A stretch of 64,000 nucleotides of DNA from Eledone cirrhosa (GCA_964016885.1 OZ024744.1:69242778-69306777), one strand, 5' to 3'; counted from the stretch's first letter, positions 1-10,941 are shown. Translations and numbers: made by a program. Notes: a model not told the origin generated them from the letters alone.

Positions 1-57
1 GGTTGTACTGGGATACATGTTACCAGTAGCACCAACTGGTGACCAACTGGTGACCTG
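1..57 (-). mobile_element. Fragment of a dispersed repeat, cut by the window edge
   Basis: The reverse complement of this segment matches 8,859-8,906: both carry gtcaggtcacc, then gttggtgctact, then aacatgtat and ccagtacaacc. This copy has an extra 11-12 bp tandem duplication of the accagttggtc part. It abuts an (ACAT)n tract, as the other copy abuts a (TATG)-type tract, which suggests an element whose end is linked to a microsatellite. The rest of the element lies outside the window. No coding content is visible here. Confidence 0.6.
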
Positions 58-60
58 ACA

Positions 61-122
61 TAACATACATACATACATACATACATACATACATACATAC
101 ATACATACATACATACATACAT

Positions 123-181
<59 letters not shown>

Positions 182-306
182 TACATACATACATACATAC
201 ATACATACATACATACATACATACATACATACATACATACATACATACATACATACATACATACATACATACATACATACATACATACATACATACATAC
301 ATACAT
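61..306. repeat. Compound microsatellite (ACAT)n-(ACAG)n-(ACAT)n
   Basis: Perfect 4-bp units. ACAT fills about 61-124, ACAG about 125-180 and ACAT again 181-306. The three-part layout suggests an ACAG variant that spread inside an ACAT tract. The minus-strand reading frame across it (Tyr-Val-Cys-Met repeats) is a by-product of the stop-free 4-bp unit. Confidence 0.98.
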
Positions 307-1252
307 AGAGAAGTTCTGGCGGAAACACAGCAGATATGACAGCGTTCTATGAAACAGTGAACAAAAATTATATACTGTGGTAAAGGTAAGCTGCCAAGCG
401 GTTGTGAATATATCACCAAGGTTTTCGAAAAAGAAAACAACTAAAGTTAACTCATGTGGAACTTAGGGCTTTTATATCCAAACTATAGATTTTTTATTTT
501 GCCGATTAAAAATAGCTGAACTCGGCTATGTGACTACAGAGTCTAAAAAAAAAAAAAAAAAAGAGAGACTTGGAAAACCTGGGGTTTTTCTCCGAAAGAA
601 TAAATCAAACTCACCTGTATGGGGAGGTGGACGGACGGGGGGGGGGGGGGGGGCACCGCCTACCCCACCCCATAATAATTATATTTTCCCCAAAAAACTA
701 ACAAAATTTACATATATTTGGATATACTCTACAATTTAGGTACATATTATGTTTATCGCATACCGAATTTTTCTGACCAATTTAGATTGCAAAAAGCTAA
801 ATTAATCAGTACAACTAAATTGACCAAATGCTTCAACGTCCCCTATTTATCCTTAAAATTCAATCGATTAGTTGCAGAGTGAAGATTTTCAAGACACTCG
901 AAAGATTCTATTTAAGTTTCCTGGAATGAATATATGGATACAACTACATACCTACACATGATACACACCTATACATAAGCAGTAATCATACACACTAACG
1001 CTGAAACATTCGTATACTACAGAATTCATGTACAAGATTATAATTATTTCTTTTTCTTTTTTTTTTAATAATGATTATTATGCAACAGGCTTATGGTCGT
1101 GAAACATATACACATACACAAGTTCCGAAGACAAGAGAACTAAACTCCCACTGTCACTGCCTCCGTTTCTTCCACACTTCCCCATCTCTCACTATTATCA
1201 GCAACTGGGGGCCTATAAAAACTATAGAATTATATAGAATGATATAGAAATG
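307..1252. other. AT-rich stretch without a recognised gene
   Basis: It holds a poly(A) run near 545-562 and a run of 17 G at 637-653. The short plus-strand frame at 530-739 consists of the poly(A) Lys run and poly(G) Gly run and is not credible as a protein. The rest is plain AT-rich sequence in which I recognise nothing. Confidence 0.6.
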
Positions 1253-1368
1253 TTACGGGGTCAATAAAATAAAGTACCAGTAACGCACTGGCGTCGATTT
1301 AATCGACTTTCCCCTTCCTCCAAATTGCTGTCATTGTGCCTAAATCAGAAACCATTATTATATAGAAA
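1253..1368 (+). mobile_element. 5'-truncated cephalopod-type SINE
   Basis: It begins abruptly at ttacggggtcaataaaat, inside the conserved SINE body. It continues through aagtaccagtaacgcactgg, gtcgatttaatcgact, attgtgcctaaat and a tail ending in ccattatt. The tRNA-like head is missing, as expected for a 5'-truncated retroposed copy. A second, nearly complete SINE follows directly. Confidence 0.8.
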
Positions 1369-1590
1369 CTAGCGGTGGATTAACAGTATTGGTAGCGCGC
1401 CGGACTTGTTTTGCTGGATAGGATTACGCCCCTTTACAATCCGAATTCAAATCTCACCGAGGTTAGCTTGGCCTTTCATCCTTACGGGGTCGATAAAATA
1501 AAGTACCAGCAATGCACTGGCGTCGATTTAATCGACTTACCTCCGTCCCTTCAAATTGCTGGTCTTTTGCCTAAATCTGAAACAATTATT
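1369..1590 (+). mobile_element. Near full-length tRNA-derived SINE, inserted behind another SINE
   Basis: It starts at agcggtggattaacagt, which is the head also seen at 15,696. A degenerate RNA polymerase III B box, attcaaatct, lies at 1,445-1,454. The conserved body (ttacggggtcgataaaat, aagtaccagcaatgcactgg, gtcgatttaatcgactta) ends in the tail aaacaattatt. The string attattatatagaaa occurs at 1,354-1,368 and 1,585-1,599, a likely target-site duplication, although attatt itself also belongs to the SINE tail. The short open frame at 1,411-1,596 is SINE sequence and not a gene. Confidence 0.88.
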
Positions 1591-1599
1591 ATATAGAAA

Positions 1600-1835
1600 T
1601 TACGTAATATGACGGCTGTAGCTTGATAACATCTGTTGCCCCCATAATAGTGATTGATCCAAGTCAGTGGCTAGTTTATCGGGCGATGGAGTTACAGTCG
1701 GCGTTTGATTTCGAGTATAGGTGATTGGTTTAAGTTTGGCTTGGGTTCGAGGTTGGCTTGGATTTATTTTGGATGAATTTAATTACAGGTCAGGGCAATC
1801 GGCGGTCTTGTTTGCATTTACCTATATAGCCTAAT
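1600..1835. other. Unrecognised intergenic sequence
   Basis: It is mixed-composition sequence with short imperfect repetitions of ggtttggcttggg type near 1,730-1,770. I see no gene or clear element. Confidence 0.4.
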
Positions 1836-2020
1836 TGGAACTCCGTCGGTTACGACGATGAATGTTCCAGTTAATACGATCGACGGAACAGCCTGATCGT
1901 GAAATTAACGTGCAAGTAGCTGAGCATTCCACAGACATGCTTACCCTTACCGTATTTCTTAGGGGAATTCATATTCAGCGTGACACAGAATATGACAAAA
2001 CTGGGCCTTCAATTTAAAAC
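1836..2020 (+). mobile_element. Degenerate interspersed repeat fragment, cephalopod-type
   Basis: The segment containing ctccgtcggttacgacga, ggaacagcctgatcgtgaaa, ttaacgtgcaagtagctgag, cattccacagacatgc and attcagcgtgacacaga resembles, from memory, a very common interspersed repeat in octopus and squid transcripts and genomic sequence. Both ends appear truncated and no coding frame is kept. The family name cannot be given from sequence alone. Confidence 0.45.
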
Positions 2021-2372
2021 ACCTATATATATGCACTCACTAACCAGGGTTGTTATTTAGAACTTGGGTGGTCCGTGGCACTTCAGGTTTGGGGTGACCC
2101 TCATACGCAAAAAAAAAAAAAAATAGAATACACATCAACCCCACCTCCTACCCAATTTTAGATATCAAAGTTAACTTGTTGCAAGTAACTGGAATTGAAA
2201 AGTTATGCATGCAGGCATTAAATTCAGAAATTCTAACCATCCTAGAACTTACAAGACCAGCTGAGGGTACGAATAAATTGCTATGGCCGCCGTTGGTAGG
2301 ATCCACCACTGTAGGGGCTGAGGGCAGTGATCCCCTTTGACTCCATTAAATCCGGCCCTGTCACTTACATAT
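2021..2372. other. Intergenic sequence, nothing recognised
   Basis: It has a poly(A) run near 2,108-2,123 and otherwise unremarkable sequence that becomes more GC-rich towards 2,290. Short overlapping frames occur on both strands but none shows a family signature. Confidence 0.4.
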
Positions 2373-2645
2373 TTACAAATCCCTGGAAGAGTCACGAACC
2401 AATTGGTCGCTCTCCGATAGGTTTGTGGTCGTGCCACTGACAGTGGAGACTTCTGGTGTTCTTCGTCCTAGGGTTACTTCCCTACTCACCACCATAGGCG
2501 CTGAGCTGGCCAACCGCAGGTGTGAGTCTCGTGAGATGGAATGGCCCTTCCAACGCATCTCCCTTCCCATCTTCCGGGGAAACGATTTCTCCATTCTGTC
2601 CGCCGGGGCTGCCAGCACATTGGACCCCATTTGCTCATAATACAA
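2373..2645 (-). other. Open stretch without recognised product
   Basis: A 90-residue minus-strand frame starts MYYEQMGSNVLAAPADRMEK and is not low-complexity. It is rich in Ser, Arg and Thr and shows no signal peptide, membrane segment or known motif. Frames of 69-78 residues overlap it on both strands, so openness alone proves little. The segment is more GC-rich than its surroundings, which could mean an old exon or the coding remnant of a transposon. No splice structure, promoter or poly(A) context supports a gene. I treat it as a probable chance or repeat-derived frame. Confidence 0.15.
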
Positions 2646-2722
2646 ATATATGGGGAGGGCGAGAGAGATGGAGGCGATGACAGTGGAATTTCGGCTCTTC
2701 CGTGTTCGGACACATTTATCAA

Positions 2723-3265
2723 TTCTATGTTGCTGCCTTCCTTATTATGATTTACTTTTTAAACAAAACAATATCGCCACTTTATTAGGGCAAAACCTTA
2801 ACTTTAAATTCAGTTTCTTGAGTTTCTTGAGAAAATAAAATAACAGAAAAGAAAGAAAATATAATTTTAAACTCCAAACAGTCAAGACGTGTGATTCCAT
2901 CGTCAAGTTGTCAAGTCTGCCTGCAACAACTCTGCCAGATGCCTTTGATCACAGATTACTAATTAAAGCAACCAGGTGAAACAGTATTTCTTCAACGGCG
3001 AAAAGATTGCCTGGCGCGAATATCAATATTTTTGCCTAAAAACAAAAAACAAAAAAAGACCAAAATCCGAAAGCACCCCCTCCCAAAGACCCCCACCCCC
3101 ACCCCAGACCTACTGTAATGTATTATTGCACAAATACCGCTTTTGAACATTAATTTCTGCTGGCTTACGACATAACATGCATTCTCTTACAATATGTGAC
3201 TGTTGAATATTCCCTCCTGTGAGTTTTATTATTCTATACTTGATCGATGTGATCAATTCAATCAT
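2723..3265. other. AT-rich intergenic sequence
   Basis: It contains A-rich and C-rich short runs (for example around 3,040-3,105, with repeated cccca units) and no recognised gene or element. Confidence 0.5.
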
Positions 3266-3583
3266 TATGATGAAGACAACATAAATACAATATTTACTAC
3301 ATTATATTGTTGTGTTTTAATGTGTTTTTGGTGTTCTTTATACGTTTGTACGTTTGTAAGTTTGTACGTTTATACGTTTGTACGTTTGTACGTTTATACG
3401 CGTGTACGTTTGTACGTTTATACGTTTGTACGTTTGTATGTTTATACGTTTGTACGTTTGCACGTTTATACGTTTGTACGTTTGCACGTTTGTACGTTTA
3501 TACGATTATATTTTGTACGTTTGCACGTTTGTACGTTTATACGTTTGCGCGTTTATACGTTTGTACGTTTATAAGTTTGTTCG
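3266..3583 (+). repeat. First copy of a duplicated block: unique leader plus 8-bp minisatellite
   Basis: The leader at 3,266-3,340 (tatgatgaagacaacataaa, then ttttaatgtgtttttggt) is followed by a minisatellite of the 8-bp units tttgtacg, tttatacg and tttgcacg up to about 3,583. The same leader and array follow again from 3,584, offset by about 318 bp. Plus-strand frames through it are open in all three phases because the 8-bp unit lacks stops, and they encode only an artefactual Phe-Val-Arg-Leu-Tyr repeat. Confidence 0.9.
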
Positions 3584-3965
3584 TATGATGAAGGCAACAT
3601 AAATACAATAATTACTACATTATTTTGTTGTTTTAATGTGTTTTTGGTATTCTTTATACGTTGGTACGTTTACACGTTTGTACGTTTGCACGTTTATATG
3701 TTTGCAAGTTTGTACGTTTTTACGTTTGCATGTGTATACGTTTCTACGTTTCTACGTTTCTACGTTTCTACGTTTGTACATTTGTACATTTGTACGTTTG
3801 TACGTTTGTACGTTTGTACGTTTGCATGTTTATACGTTTGTACGTTTGTACGTTTGTACGTTTGTACGTTTGCATGTTTATACGTTTGTACGTTTACACG
3901 TTGGTACGTTTATATGTTTGTATGTGTGTACGTTTATACGTTTGTACGTGTGTACGTTTATACAT
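3584..3965 (+). repeat. Second copy of the leader plus 8-bp minisatellite block
   Basis: The leader at 3,584-3,655 matches 3,266-3,340 with small differences (tgaaggcaacat against tgaagacaacat, and a short deletion in the ttgttg part). The minisatellite from about 3,656 to 3,965 uses the same 8-bp units plus a local run of tttctacg near 3,740-3,775, so the two arrays have evolved separately since the duplication. Confidence 0.88.
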
Positions 3966-4089
3966 TATACTCAACCTTCAATTACCCCTCACTCGCAACA
4001 CAACTTCTCTTTATTGGTTAATCCCCACCGAAATACAAGCTGGCTTCACATATATACTTGCTAACATGCGTATATACGTCACAATGCGC

Positions 4090-4880
4090 ATACATATATA
4101 CATATATTTGTGTATGCTTGTGTGTGTGTGTGTGTTGAAAGTTATGACTATATTTATACATACACACGCTCACACATATATACACCGGTAGATGTGAATA
4201 TGCACACATACATATATGTGTGTGTGTTGAAAGTTATTACTTTATTTATACACACACACACACAAATACATACACCAGTACATGCGTATATACATAGTAA
4301 CACACATACATATACATATATGTGTGTGTGTTGAAAGTTATTACTATATTTACACACACACACACACAAATATATATACCGTGCGTATATACATCATAAC
4401 ACACATACATGTATTTGTGTGTGTGTGTGTGTTGAAAGTTATGACTATATACAAACATACACAAATATATACACCGGTACATGCGTATATACATCATAAC
4501 ACATACATATATACATATATTTGTGTGTGTGTTGAAAGTTATGACAATATGTACACACACACACAAATATATACACCGGTACATGTGTATATACATCATA
4601 ACACACATACATAAATACATACACCGGTACATGCATACATATATCATAGACAGATACATATATATATATATATATATATACATACATATATTTGTGTGTG
4701 TGTGTATGTTGATAATTATGACTATGTACACACACACACACAAATACATACACAGGTACATGCATATATACATCATACACACATTCGTATATACATACAT
4801 TTGTGTGTGTGGGCGCGTTGAAAGTTATGACTATACACAAATACACACAAAAAAAATACATACACAGGTACATGCATACA
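4090..4880. repeat. Tandem minisatellite, about 100-bp unit with alternating TG and AC tracts
   Basis: The landmark gttgaaagttat or a variant occurs at about 4,134, 4,226, 4,330, 4,431, 4,531, 4,708 (as gttgataattat) and 4,817. That gives spacings of 92, 104, 101, 100, 177 and 109 bp. Each unit runs (TG)n, landmark, (AC)n, then caccggtacatg and catcataacacacatac. The TG tract before and AC tract after each landmark are complementary, so each unit could fold into a hairpin with the landmark in the loop. Frames on both strands here are by-products. Confidence 0.85.
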
Positions 4881-5575
4881 TACAAAAACAAACGTGTACA
4901 CGTTCATACATGCAAACGTGCACGCTCGTAAATACATATGCACATAAATACTAACACATACATGCATTCTAACAAACAAATACATACATATATACAGATA
5001 ACGACACATACACGCATAACCTCCACACACACAAACACACAGACAGACAGATACACATACAGTAAAGTACGCGCACGCATACAAACATAGAGATATTTCA
5101 TAGGTAGCTTAGTTGCTATAGTCATCATTATATATACAAAATGGAATGGTGCGAACAAGCTAAAGGTAAGTAAGTAGAGCATTTATTTGCCTCATTGCTT
5201 TGCCTTGCGAGGCTAGCCTGCTAGCCCGCTTGCTGGCAGGTGAAGTTAGAAGGGAAAAAAAAAGCAAGTGTAATATGTATGTAAGTATGTATGTATGTAA
5301 TCGCTATATAATAAATGTAGAGGAATTAAGCCATCTCAAACGGGAGTGGAAAACTACTGTGCACGTGACCGGAATTTTCCAGTGCCCGCTCAGAAGCTTG
5401 CCTGTCTGTCAGCCTGACTGCGTGTCAGCCTGTCTGCCTGCCTGTCTGTCTGTCTGCTTGCCTGCTTGTCTTGGCATGAATTATCATAAATTACCATAAT
5501 TGATCGACGTCTGACCTGAAACTAAAAGAGAGTGGGGGAAATTGAGATGCAAGTTTTTCTCCTAATGAAACAAAC
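4881..5575. other. Intergenic sequence with small simple repeats
   Basis: It is AC/AT-rich to about 5,090, then mixed sequence. It has a short (ATGT)n tract near 5,276-5,300 and a cctgtctgtc-type repeat near 5,398-5,470. No gene is recognised. Confidence 0.55.
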
Positions 5576-5629
5576 AAATATATATATAAATATATGTATA
5601 TGCATATATATAGATGAATATATATATGC

Positions 5630-5699
<70 letters not shown>

Positions 5700-5857
5700 A
5701 ACAAATATATATGTATATATATAGATATACATATATATGAGAGAGAGGGGGGGGAATATAAACAAATAAATAGATAGATGGATGGATAGATATTTACACA
5801 CAAACACACATACACATGCACTCACTTCCGTACGCACAAACATACCCCTCCCCCTAC

Positions 5858-5902
<45 letters not shown>

Positions 5903-5935
5903 GAGAGAGATAGGTAGATATAGATAGAGAGGGAA
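5576..5935. repeat. Compound microsatellite: (TA)n, (GA)n, (ATAG)n
   Basis: Blocks of tata, gaga and gata-type repeats alternate, with (GA)n near 5,664-5,695 and again near 5,872-5,915, and (TA)n near 5,640-5,660 and 5,858-5,870. The minus-strand frames through it (Ile-Tyr and Leu-Ser runs) are artefacts of the repeats. Confidence 0.9.
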
Positions 5936-7062
<1,127 letters not shown>

Positions 7063-7234
7063 TACACACACACTCTCTACATTCTTCACACAGTTTCTGT
7101 AACCCTTCTATATCTCCATCCATTTCTATTCATTCATTCTATTGTTTTTCTCTCAATTCTCGCTACCATCTCCTCTCCACCACACCAGCAACACATACAG
7201 TTTATAAGACCACCGTCTCTAAATATTCTGAAAA

Positions 7235-7472
<238 letters not shown>

Positions 7473-7522
7473 TTATACTCTGCTATGTATTGAGTACGTT
7501 ACTTACTGTGGTTATAATAATA

Positions 7523-7571
7523 ACAATTGTTTCTACTTTAGGCACAAGGCCAGCAATTACCCAGTGCATTA
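7523..7571 (-). mobile_element. SINE tail fragment, reverse orientation
   Basis: Read on the minus strand it gives taatgcactgggtaattgct, then ggccttgtgcc and gtagaaacaattg, which is the 3' part of the same SINE family. The head and most of the body are absent. Confidence 0.75.
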
Positions 7572-7637
7572 ATAATAATGAGTTATATTAATGTGAATCT
7601 TTAACTCCATTTTTTAATTTGATATATATGTATACAT

Positions 7638-7753
7638 ATATTGTTATACTTGGGGAGGGTCATATTTGCGTAATATTGCCAGAATTAATAACAGAACACA
7701 CTCACTGTTTGGTTCTGTTATTAATTTATTTAAATCCCCAAGTATAACAATAT
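7638..7753. repeat. Two-part inverted repeat
   Basis: The outer arms are atattgttatacttgggga (7,638-7,656) and its complement tccccaagtataacaatat (7,735-7,753). Inner arms attaataacagaac (about 7,684-7,697) and gttctgttattaat (about 7,712-7,725) pair as a second stem. It may be a foldback or MITE-like element. No terminal duplication is obvious. Confidence 0.7.
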
Positions 7754-7756
7754 CTG

Positions 7757-7816
7757 TTTCGACACACGATTTCATATAAAAAACCTCGCAAAACTAACTC
7801 ATCGCCGCTATGTATA
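7757..7816 (+). repeat. Dispersed repeat, copy 1
   Basis: The segment with cgacacacgatttcatataa, then cgcaaaactaactc and a tatgtatac end, matches 8,781-8,845 (caacacacgatttcacataa, then tgcaaaacca and a tatgtatg end). Both copies are preceded by taacaatat, so the shared unit probably starts a little further upstream. Confidence 0.6.
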
Positions 7817-8251
7817 CATATATATGTAGACATATATATGTGTGTGTGTGTGTGCGTGTGTATGTGTGTATTATATACAGGTAATTTCATGATAAACTCT
7901 CCGCACCCTGCACCATCCAGTCACAGACATAGCAGCAATGCGGTTCAGAAATTCGCTTCGCAGCTACTTGGTTTTTGTGTTTAATCCCACTGTGTCAACT
8001 ATATTCTTTTATAGACTCGGGTGGGTCAATCAAAGCATTATCGGGACCTTTCCTATTATTATGTTATTATTTGGTTGACTCTATTCATTGTTCTGTCTTT
8101 CGAAATGCCCCGTATTGTTGGTGTGTCTTTAGCGTGGTTCACTCTGATGTAAGAAACACGGACCATATTTCTGTAAAACCCTTCTTACTGCTAAGATAAT
8201 ACGCGCTTCCCTTCTTACATTTTATGTCATTAAAAAAAAAGTCAACATTTC
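7817..8251. other. Intergenic sequence with a short (TG)n
   Basis: It has a tatg/(TG)n tract near 7,810-7,870. The 74-residue plus-strand frame at 7,975-8,199 has no recognisable motif or gene context. Confidence 0.4.
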
Positions 8252-8275
8252 TCTCTCTTTCCCTCTCCCCGTTCT

Positions 8276-8322
<47 letters not shown>
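8252..8322. repeat. (CT)n microsatellite
   Basis: It is a pyrimidine tract with a C run near 8,277-8,286 and perfect (CT)n to about 8,322, followed by a short tatctatc repeat. Confidence 0.95.
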
Positions 8323-8323
<1 letters not shown>

Positions 8324-8437
8324 TTATCTATCTATTTAGCTATAACGAAGAGGGGACACACAAGGACAAAATAGTCAATGAGAAAGTCACCCTTACTAAA
8401 CTAAACTAACAGTGGAATGGATAAGTTACCTAACTTA

Positions 8438-8540
8438 TAATTGTTTCTAGATTTGGCACAAGGCCAGCAATTTGAAGGAAAGGCAGAAAAGTGGAATAAA
8501 TCAACCCCCTGTGTATTACTGGTACTTTATTTTATCGGCC
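8438..8540 (-). mobile_element. Truncated SINE, reverse orientation
   Basis: On the minus strand the segment reads ccgataaaataaagtaccag, then aattgctggccttgtgcc and tctagaaacaatta, which is the SINE body and tail. The head is lost. At 8,571-8,592 a further short piece, tactggcgttgatatgatcg, looks like the SINE core in the plus orientation, so the site may hold two pieces in opposite directions. Confidence 0.75.
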
Positions 8541-8780
8541 TTCGTAATCAACACAGATTTTAATAATAAGTACTGGCGTTGATATGATCGACTCTGATCC
8601 CCTAATGCCCTAGCATGACTACAGTCTGATGACACAAACCAGTAAATGAATAAAAGGATATATTTAATTAGTTAATTTAGCATCTATGTACCTGACTTAT
8701 CATAAAACCCAAATTCAAACTTAACTGGTGCGTGTGATTTTAATGACAGCATGACCCACTGAAAGTTTAACAATATAATT

Positions 8781-8845
8781 TTCAACACACGATTTCACAT
8801 AAATATTCTTGCAAAACCAATACAAAAACTAACCGTATGTATGTA
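8781..8845 (+). repeat. Dispersed repeat, copy 2
   Basis: This is the partner of 7,757-7,816, offset by about 1,024 bp and ending in a tatgtatg tract. It lies directly before the LINE-like remnant, so the two could be parts of one older element. Confidence 0.6.
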
Positions 8846-8858
8846 TATATGAATGGAT

Positions 8859-9475
8859 GTCAGGTCACCAGTTGGTGCTACTAGTAACATGTATTCCAGT
8901 ACAACCTGTCTCGTGGTCGGGTCGTTGGCGACTAAACTGGCAACCCCACCAAGGTTTCTTGGTGAGGAGGGTGACTTTGGACATCCTGCAGGACTAAAAA
9001 CAAAACCTGTCAAAGGGCAAAGGAGCTCTTAAGAGTCAATGGCCATCCAAAATCCCCGGGAGAGATGACCCCTTAGCCTTTGTCAAGGCAGAATTCTAGG
9101 AGAAGGAAAACTCTGATATAACACCTGCAACCCTGATGGTATCCAATGATGTTGACTTGTTCTTCTTTTTGGTAAATATCATCTTGGTTAAGAGAGTGGG
9201 ACTGGCTTTGTGCAGTGCCTTTGCTCACTATAAAAGCTTCACGGCACAGGCATTGCTTTATATCTGGAGATCTCTCTGCACTTGTCGTCACATGGTACCA
9301 TGGGCCCAGCACTGTGTGTCAATAATTGTCACAAGTGTAGTGTTTGTACCAGAGTTTTCAAGTCACTGGCTGGACTAAAAAGTCACACTCGTTCAGCGCA
9401 TCGGTAGGGGTTCTCCTACATGGATATAAAGTAGTGGCCGTACTCGAAAACGAGTTGGCAGCCACCATGAATGTA
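8859..9475 (+). mobile_element. Decayed retroelement-like segment between TATG-type microsatellites
   Basis: It starts at gtcaggtcaccagttggtgc, the same start as the reverse-strand copy at 1-57. It ends at ggcagccacc just before a new tatg microsatellite (9,469-9,510). It has higher GC than its surroundings and broken frames on both strands, including a C2H2 finger motif at 9,336-9,401 of the type found at the C-terminus of some LINE polymerases. The reverse transcriptase itself is not recognisable, so the family assignment is an inference. Confidence 0.45.
9336..9404 (+). pseudogene. C2H2 zinc-finger remnant (probable LINE C-terminus)
   Basis: Translation in this frame gives Cys-X2-Cys-X12-His-X4-His with the core VFKSLAGLKSH. 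The first Cys codon is at 9,336, the second at 9,345, and the His codons are at 9,384 and 9,399. A stop (tag) follows at 9,405. No supported start or upstream domain exists in the frame. From memory, fingers with a KSLAGLKSH-like core are common at the end of cephalopod non-LTR retrotransposon proteins. A remnant of a cellular zinc-finger gene is less likely, because there is one finger and the neighbourhood is repeats. Confidence 0.45.
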
Positions 9476-9619
9476 TGTATGCATGTATGTATGTATTTGC
9501 ATGTATGATATGCATTCATACATACGTACACACAAACAGACCCACGCGCAAATACACACATATTAATACAGTTTCAATCGAATGGATCTAGTAGTTTCAT
9601 AGTTTCTGGTGATAAAGGT

Positions 9620-9623
<4 letters not shown>

Positions 9624-9687
<64 letters not shown>
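9624..9687. repeat. (TA)n microsatellite
   Basis: It is a perfect dinucleotide tract. Confidence 0.97.
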
Positions 9688-9691
<4 letters not shown>

Positions 9692-9968
9692 AAAAGAGAA
9701 AACATAGGTAAGCATTAAGAAAAGGATTTTATCCAGGTATTTACGACCGTTTCATTGGTAAGTGCAACCTTATATTGCTATACTGCAAATAACAGCCACT
9801 CAATGATAACTTGTGGAGTTACCCCTAACCGTACGTTGAAACCGTCCATGAAACTGGCTTTCTTAACCACGAATTGGATCACAATAAGCATTTTCCTGCT
9901 TCCCTAACTACAGGTTCCTTATCGGTCGAGCAACCACCTAAACATACGTCCGATTTGGACGGGCATAT
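9688..9968. other. Mixed-composition sequence, nothing recognised
   Basis: About 280 bp of non-repetitive sequence lies between (TA)n and (TG)n. It has no recognisable open frame or element. Confidence 0.4.
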
Positions 9969-10093
<125 letters not shown>

Positions 10094-10343
10094 ATTGCTG
10101 TGTGCTGATTAGGTATCCTTTTCAGGGTCAGTGTTTAGGCGTGTCGGTTTGTGGGTGCGCGCGTGTGTTCGTATGTGTGTGTGTGTACTTGTGTAGTTGT
10201 GTGTTCGTTATGTGGTGGTTAATCAGTTAGGTGGAACAGAAAGTGTGTCTTTACAAATTAGAAATCAAGGATGTCAAGGAAACGACAATATAAATCAATA
10301 TACACCTGGTCCGAACATTCCCGTTCTCCCTATCTCTCATTCA

Positions 10344-10487
10344 GTATAGAGTTACGTCCCTTTACGGTCTGAGTTCAAATCCCGCCGAGGTTAACTTTGC
10401 CTTTCATCCTTACGGGGTCGATAAAATAAAATACCAGTAATGTACTGGGTATTTGCTGATCTTGTGCCAAAAGTAGAAACAATTATT
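10344..10487 (+). mobile_element. 5'-truncated SINE
   Basis: It begins near agagttacgtccctttacg. It carries a B-box-like gagttcaaatcccgccgagg at about 10,371-10,390, the conserved ttacggggtcgataaaat and taccagtaatgtactggg, and the tail cttgtgcc ... aaacaattatt. The first part of the tRNA-like head is lost. Confidence 0.85.
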
Positions 10488-10753
10488 GTGAGCAAACGGA
10501 GCCCTTCGTACTGGCCAGCCTGTGGCCCCGGTGGACAGAATAGAGAAGGCGTTTCCCCGGAGGATGGTGAGGGAGAAGCGCTGGATATGGTCGAAATTGT
10601 GGAAGGGACAAAGGTTAATGTTACAACAAAGAAGGAATCGAAGATGCTACTACAATGGTGAAAATGAAATCAGGAATTTCTAATGCGGGGGGGGGGGTTT
10701 CAAAGTTGCAAGTATTATATTTTCTCCCCAGTTGTTCCCCCCTCTCTCTTTTT
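10488..10753 (+). other. Unrecognised segment downstream of a SINE
   Basis: A plus-strand frame at 10,440-10,661 starts inside the SINE and continues for about 55 non-SINE residues rich in Glu, Lys and Gly. No family is recognised, and the SINE-derived start argues against a gene. A G run of nine lies near 10,686-10,697. Confidence 0.2.
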
Positions 10754-10757
10754 TTTT

Positions 10758-10791
<34 letters not shown>

Positions 10792-10860
10792 CTATCTACC
10801 CCTCTCACTATTTCTCTCCCCCTCTCTCTCTCTTTCTTTGCCTCTTACTTTCTATTCTTC
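10754..10860. repeat. (CT)n and (CTAT)n compound microsatellite
   Basis: ctct and ctat repeats continue into a pyrimidine-rich stretch. The plus-strand Ser/Leu/Tyr frames here are artefacts. Confidence 0.9.
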
Positions 10861-10941
10861 ACCGTTTCTTTTATTTTGGTGAGCGAGTTTTTGTTGTTGT
10901 TGTGGTGGTGGATGACGGCGGGTGGTTTACTACTTCTAGTG

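Noticed and set aside
530..739. 69-residue plus-strand frame
   Set aside because: It is composed of poly(A) and poly(G) runs and their flanks.
1411..1596. 61-residue plus-strand frame
   Set aside because: It lies wholly within a SINE body and tail.
2425..2750. Plus-strand frames of 62-71 residues
   Set aside because: They overlap each other and the minus-strand frames in the same GC-richer segment; none has a recognisable motif.
3203..4191. Plus-strand frames of 74-176 residues with Phe-Val-Arg-Leu-Tyr repeats
   Set aside because: They are translations of an 8-bp minisatellite that is open in all phases.
4246..5084. Frames of 71-184 residues rich in Tyr, Val, Cys, His, Thr
   Set aside because: They are translations of TG/AC and tata repeats on both strands of the minisatellite of about 100 bp.
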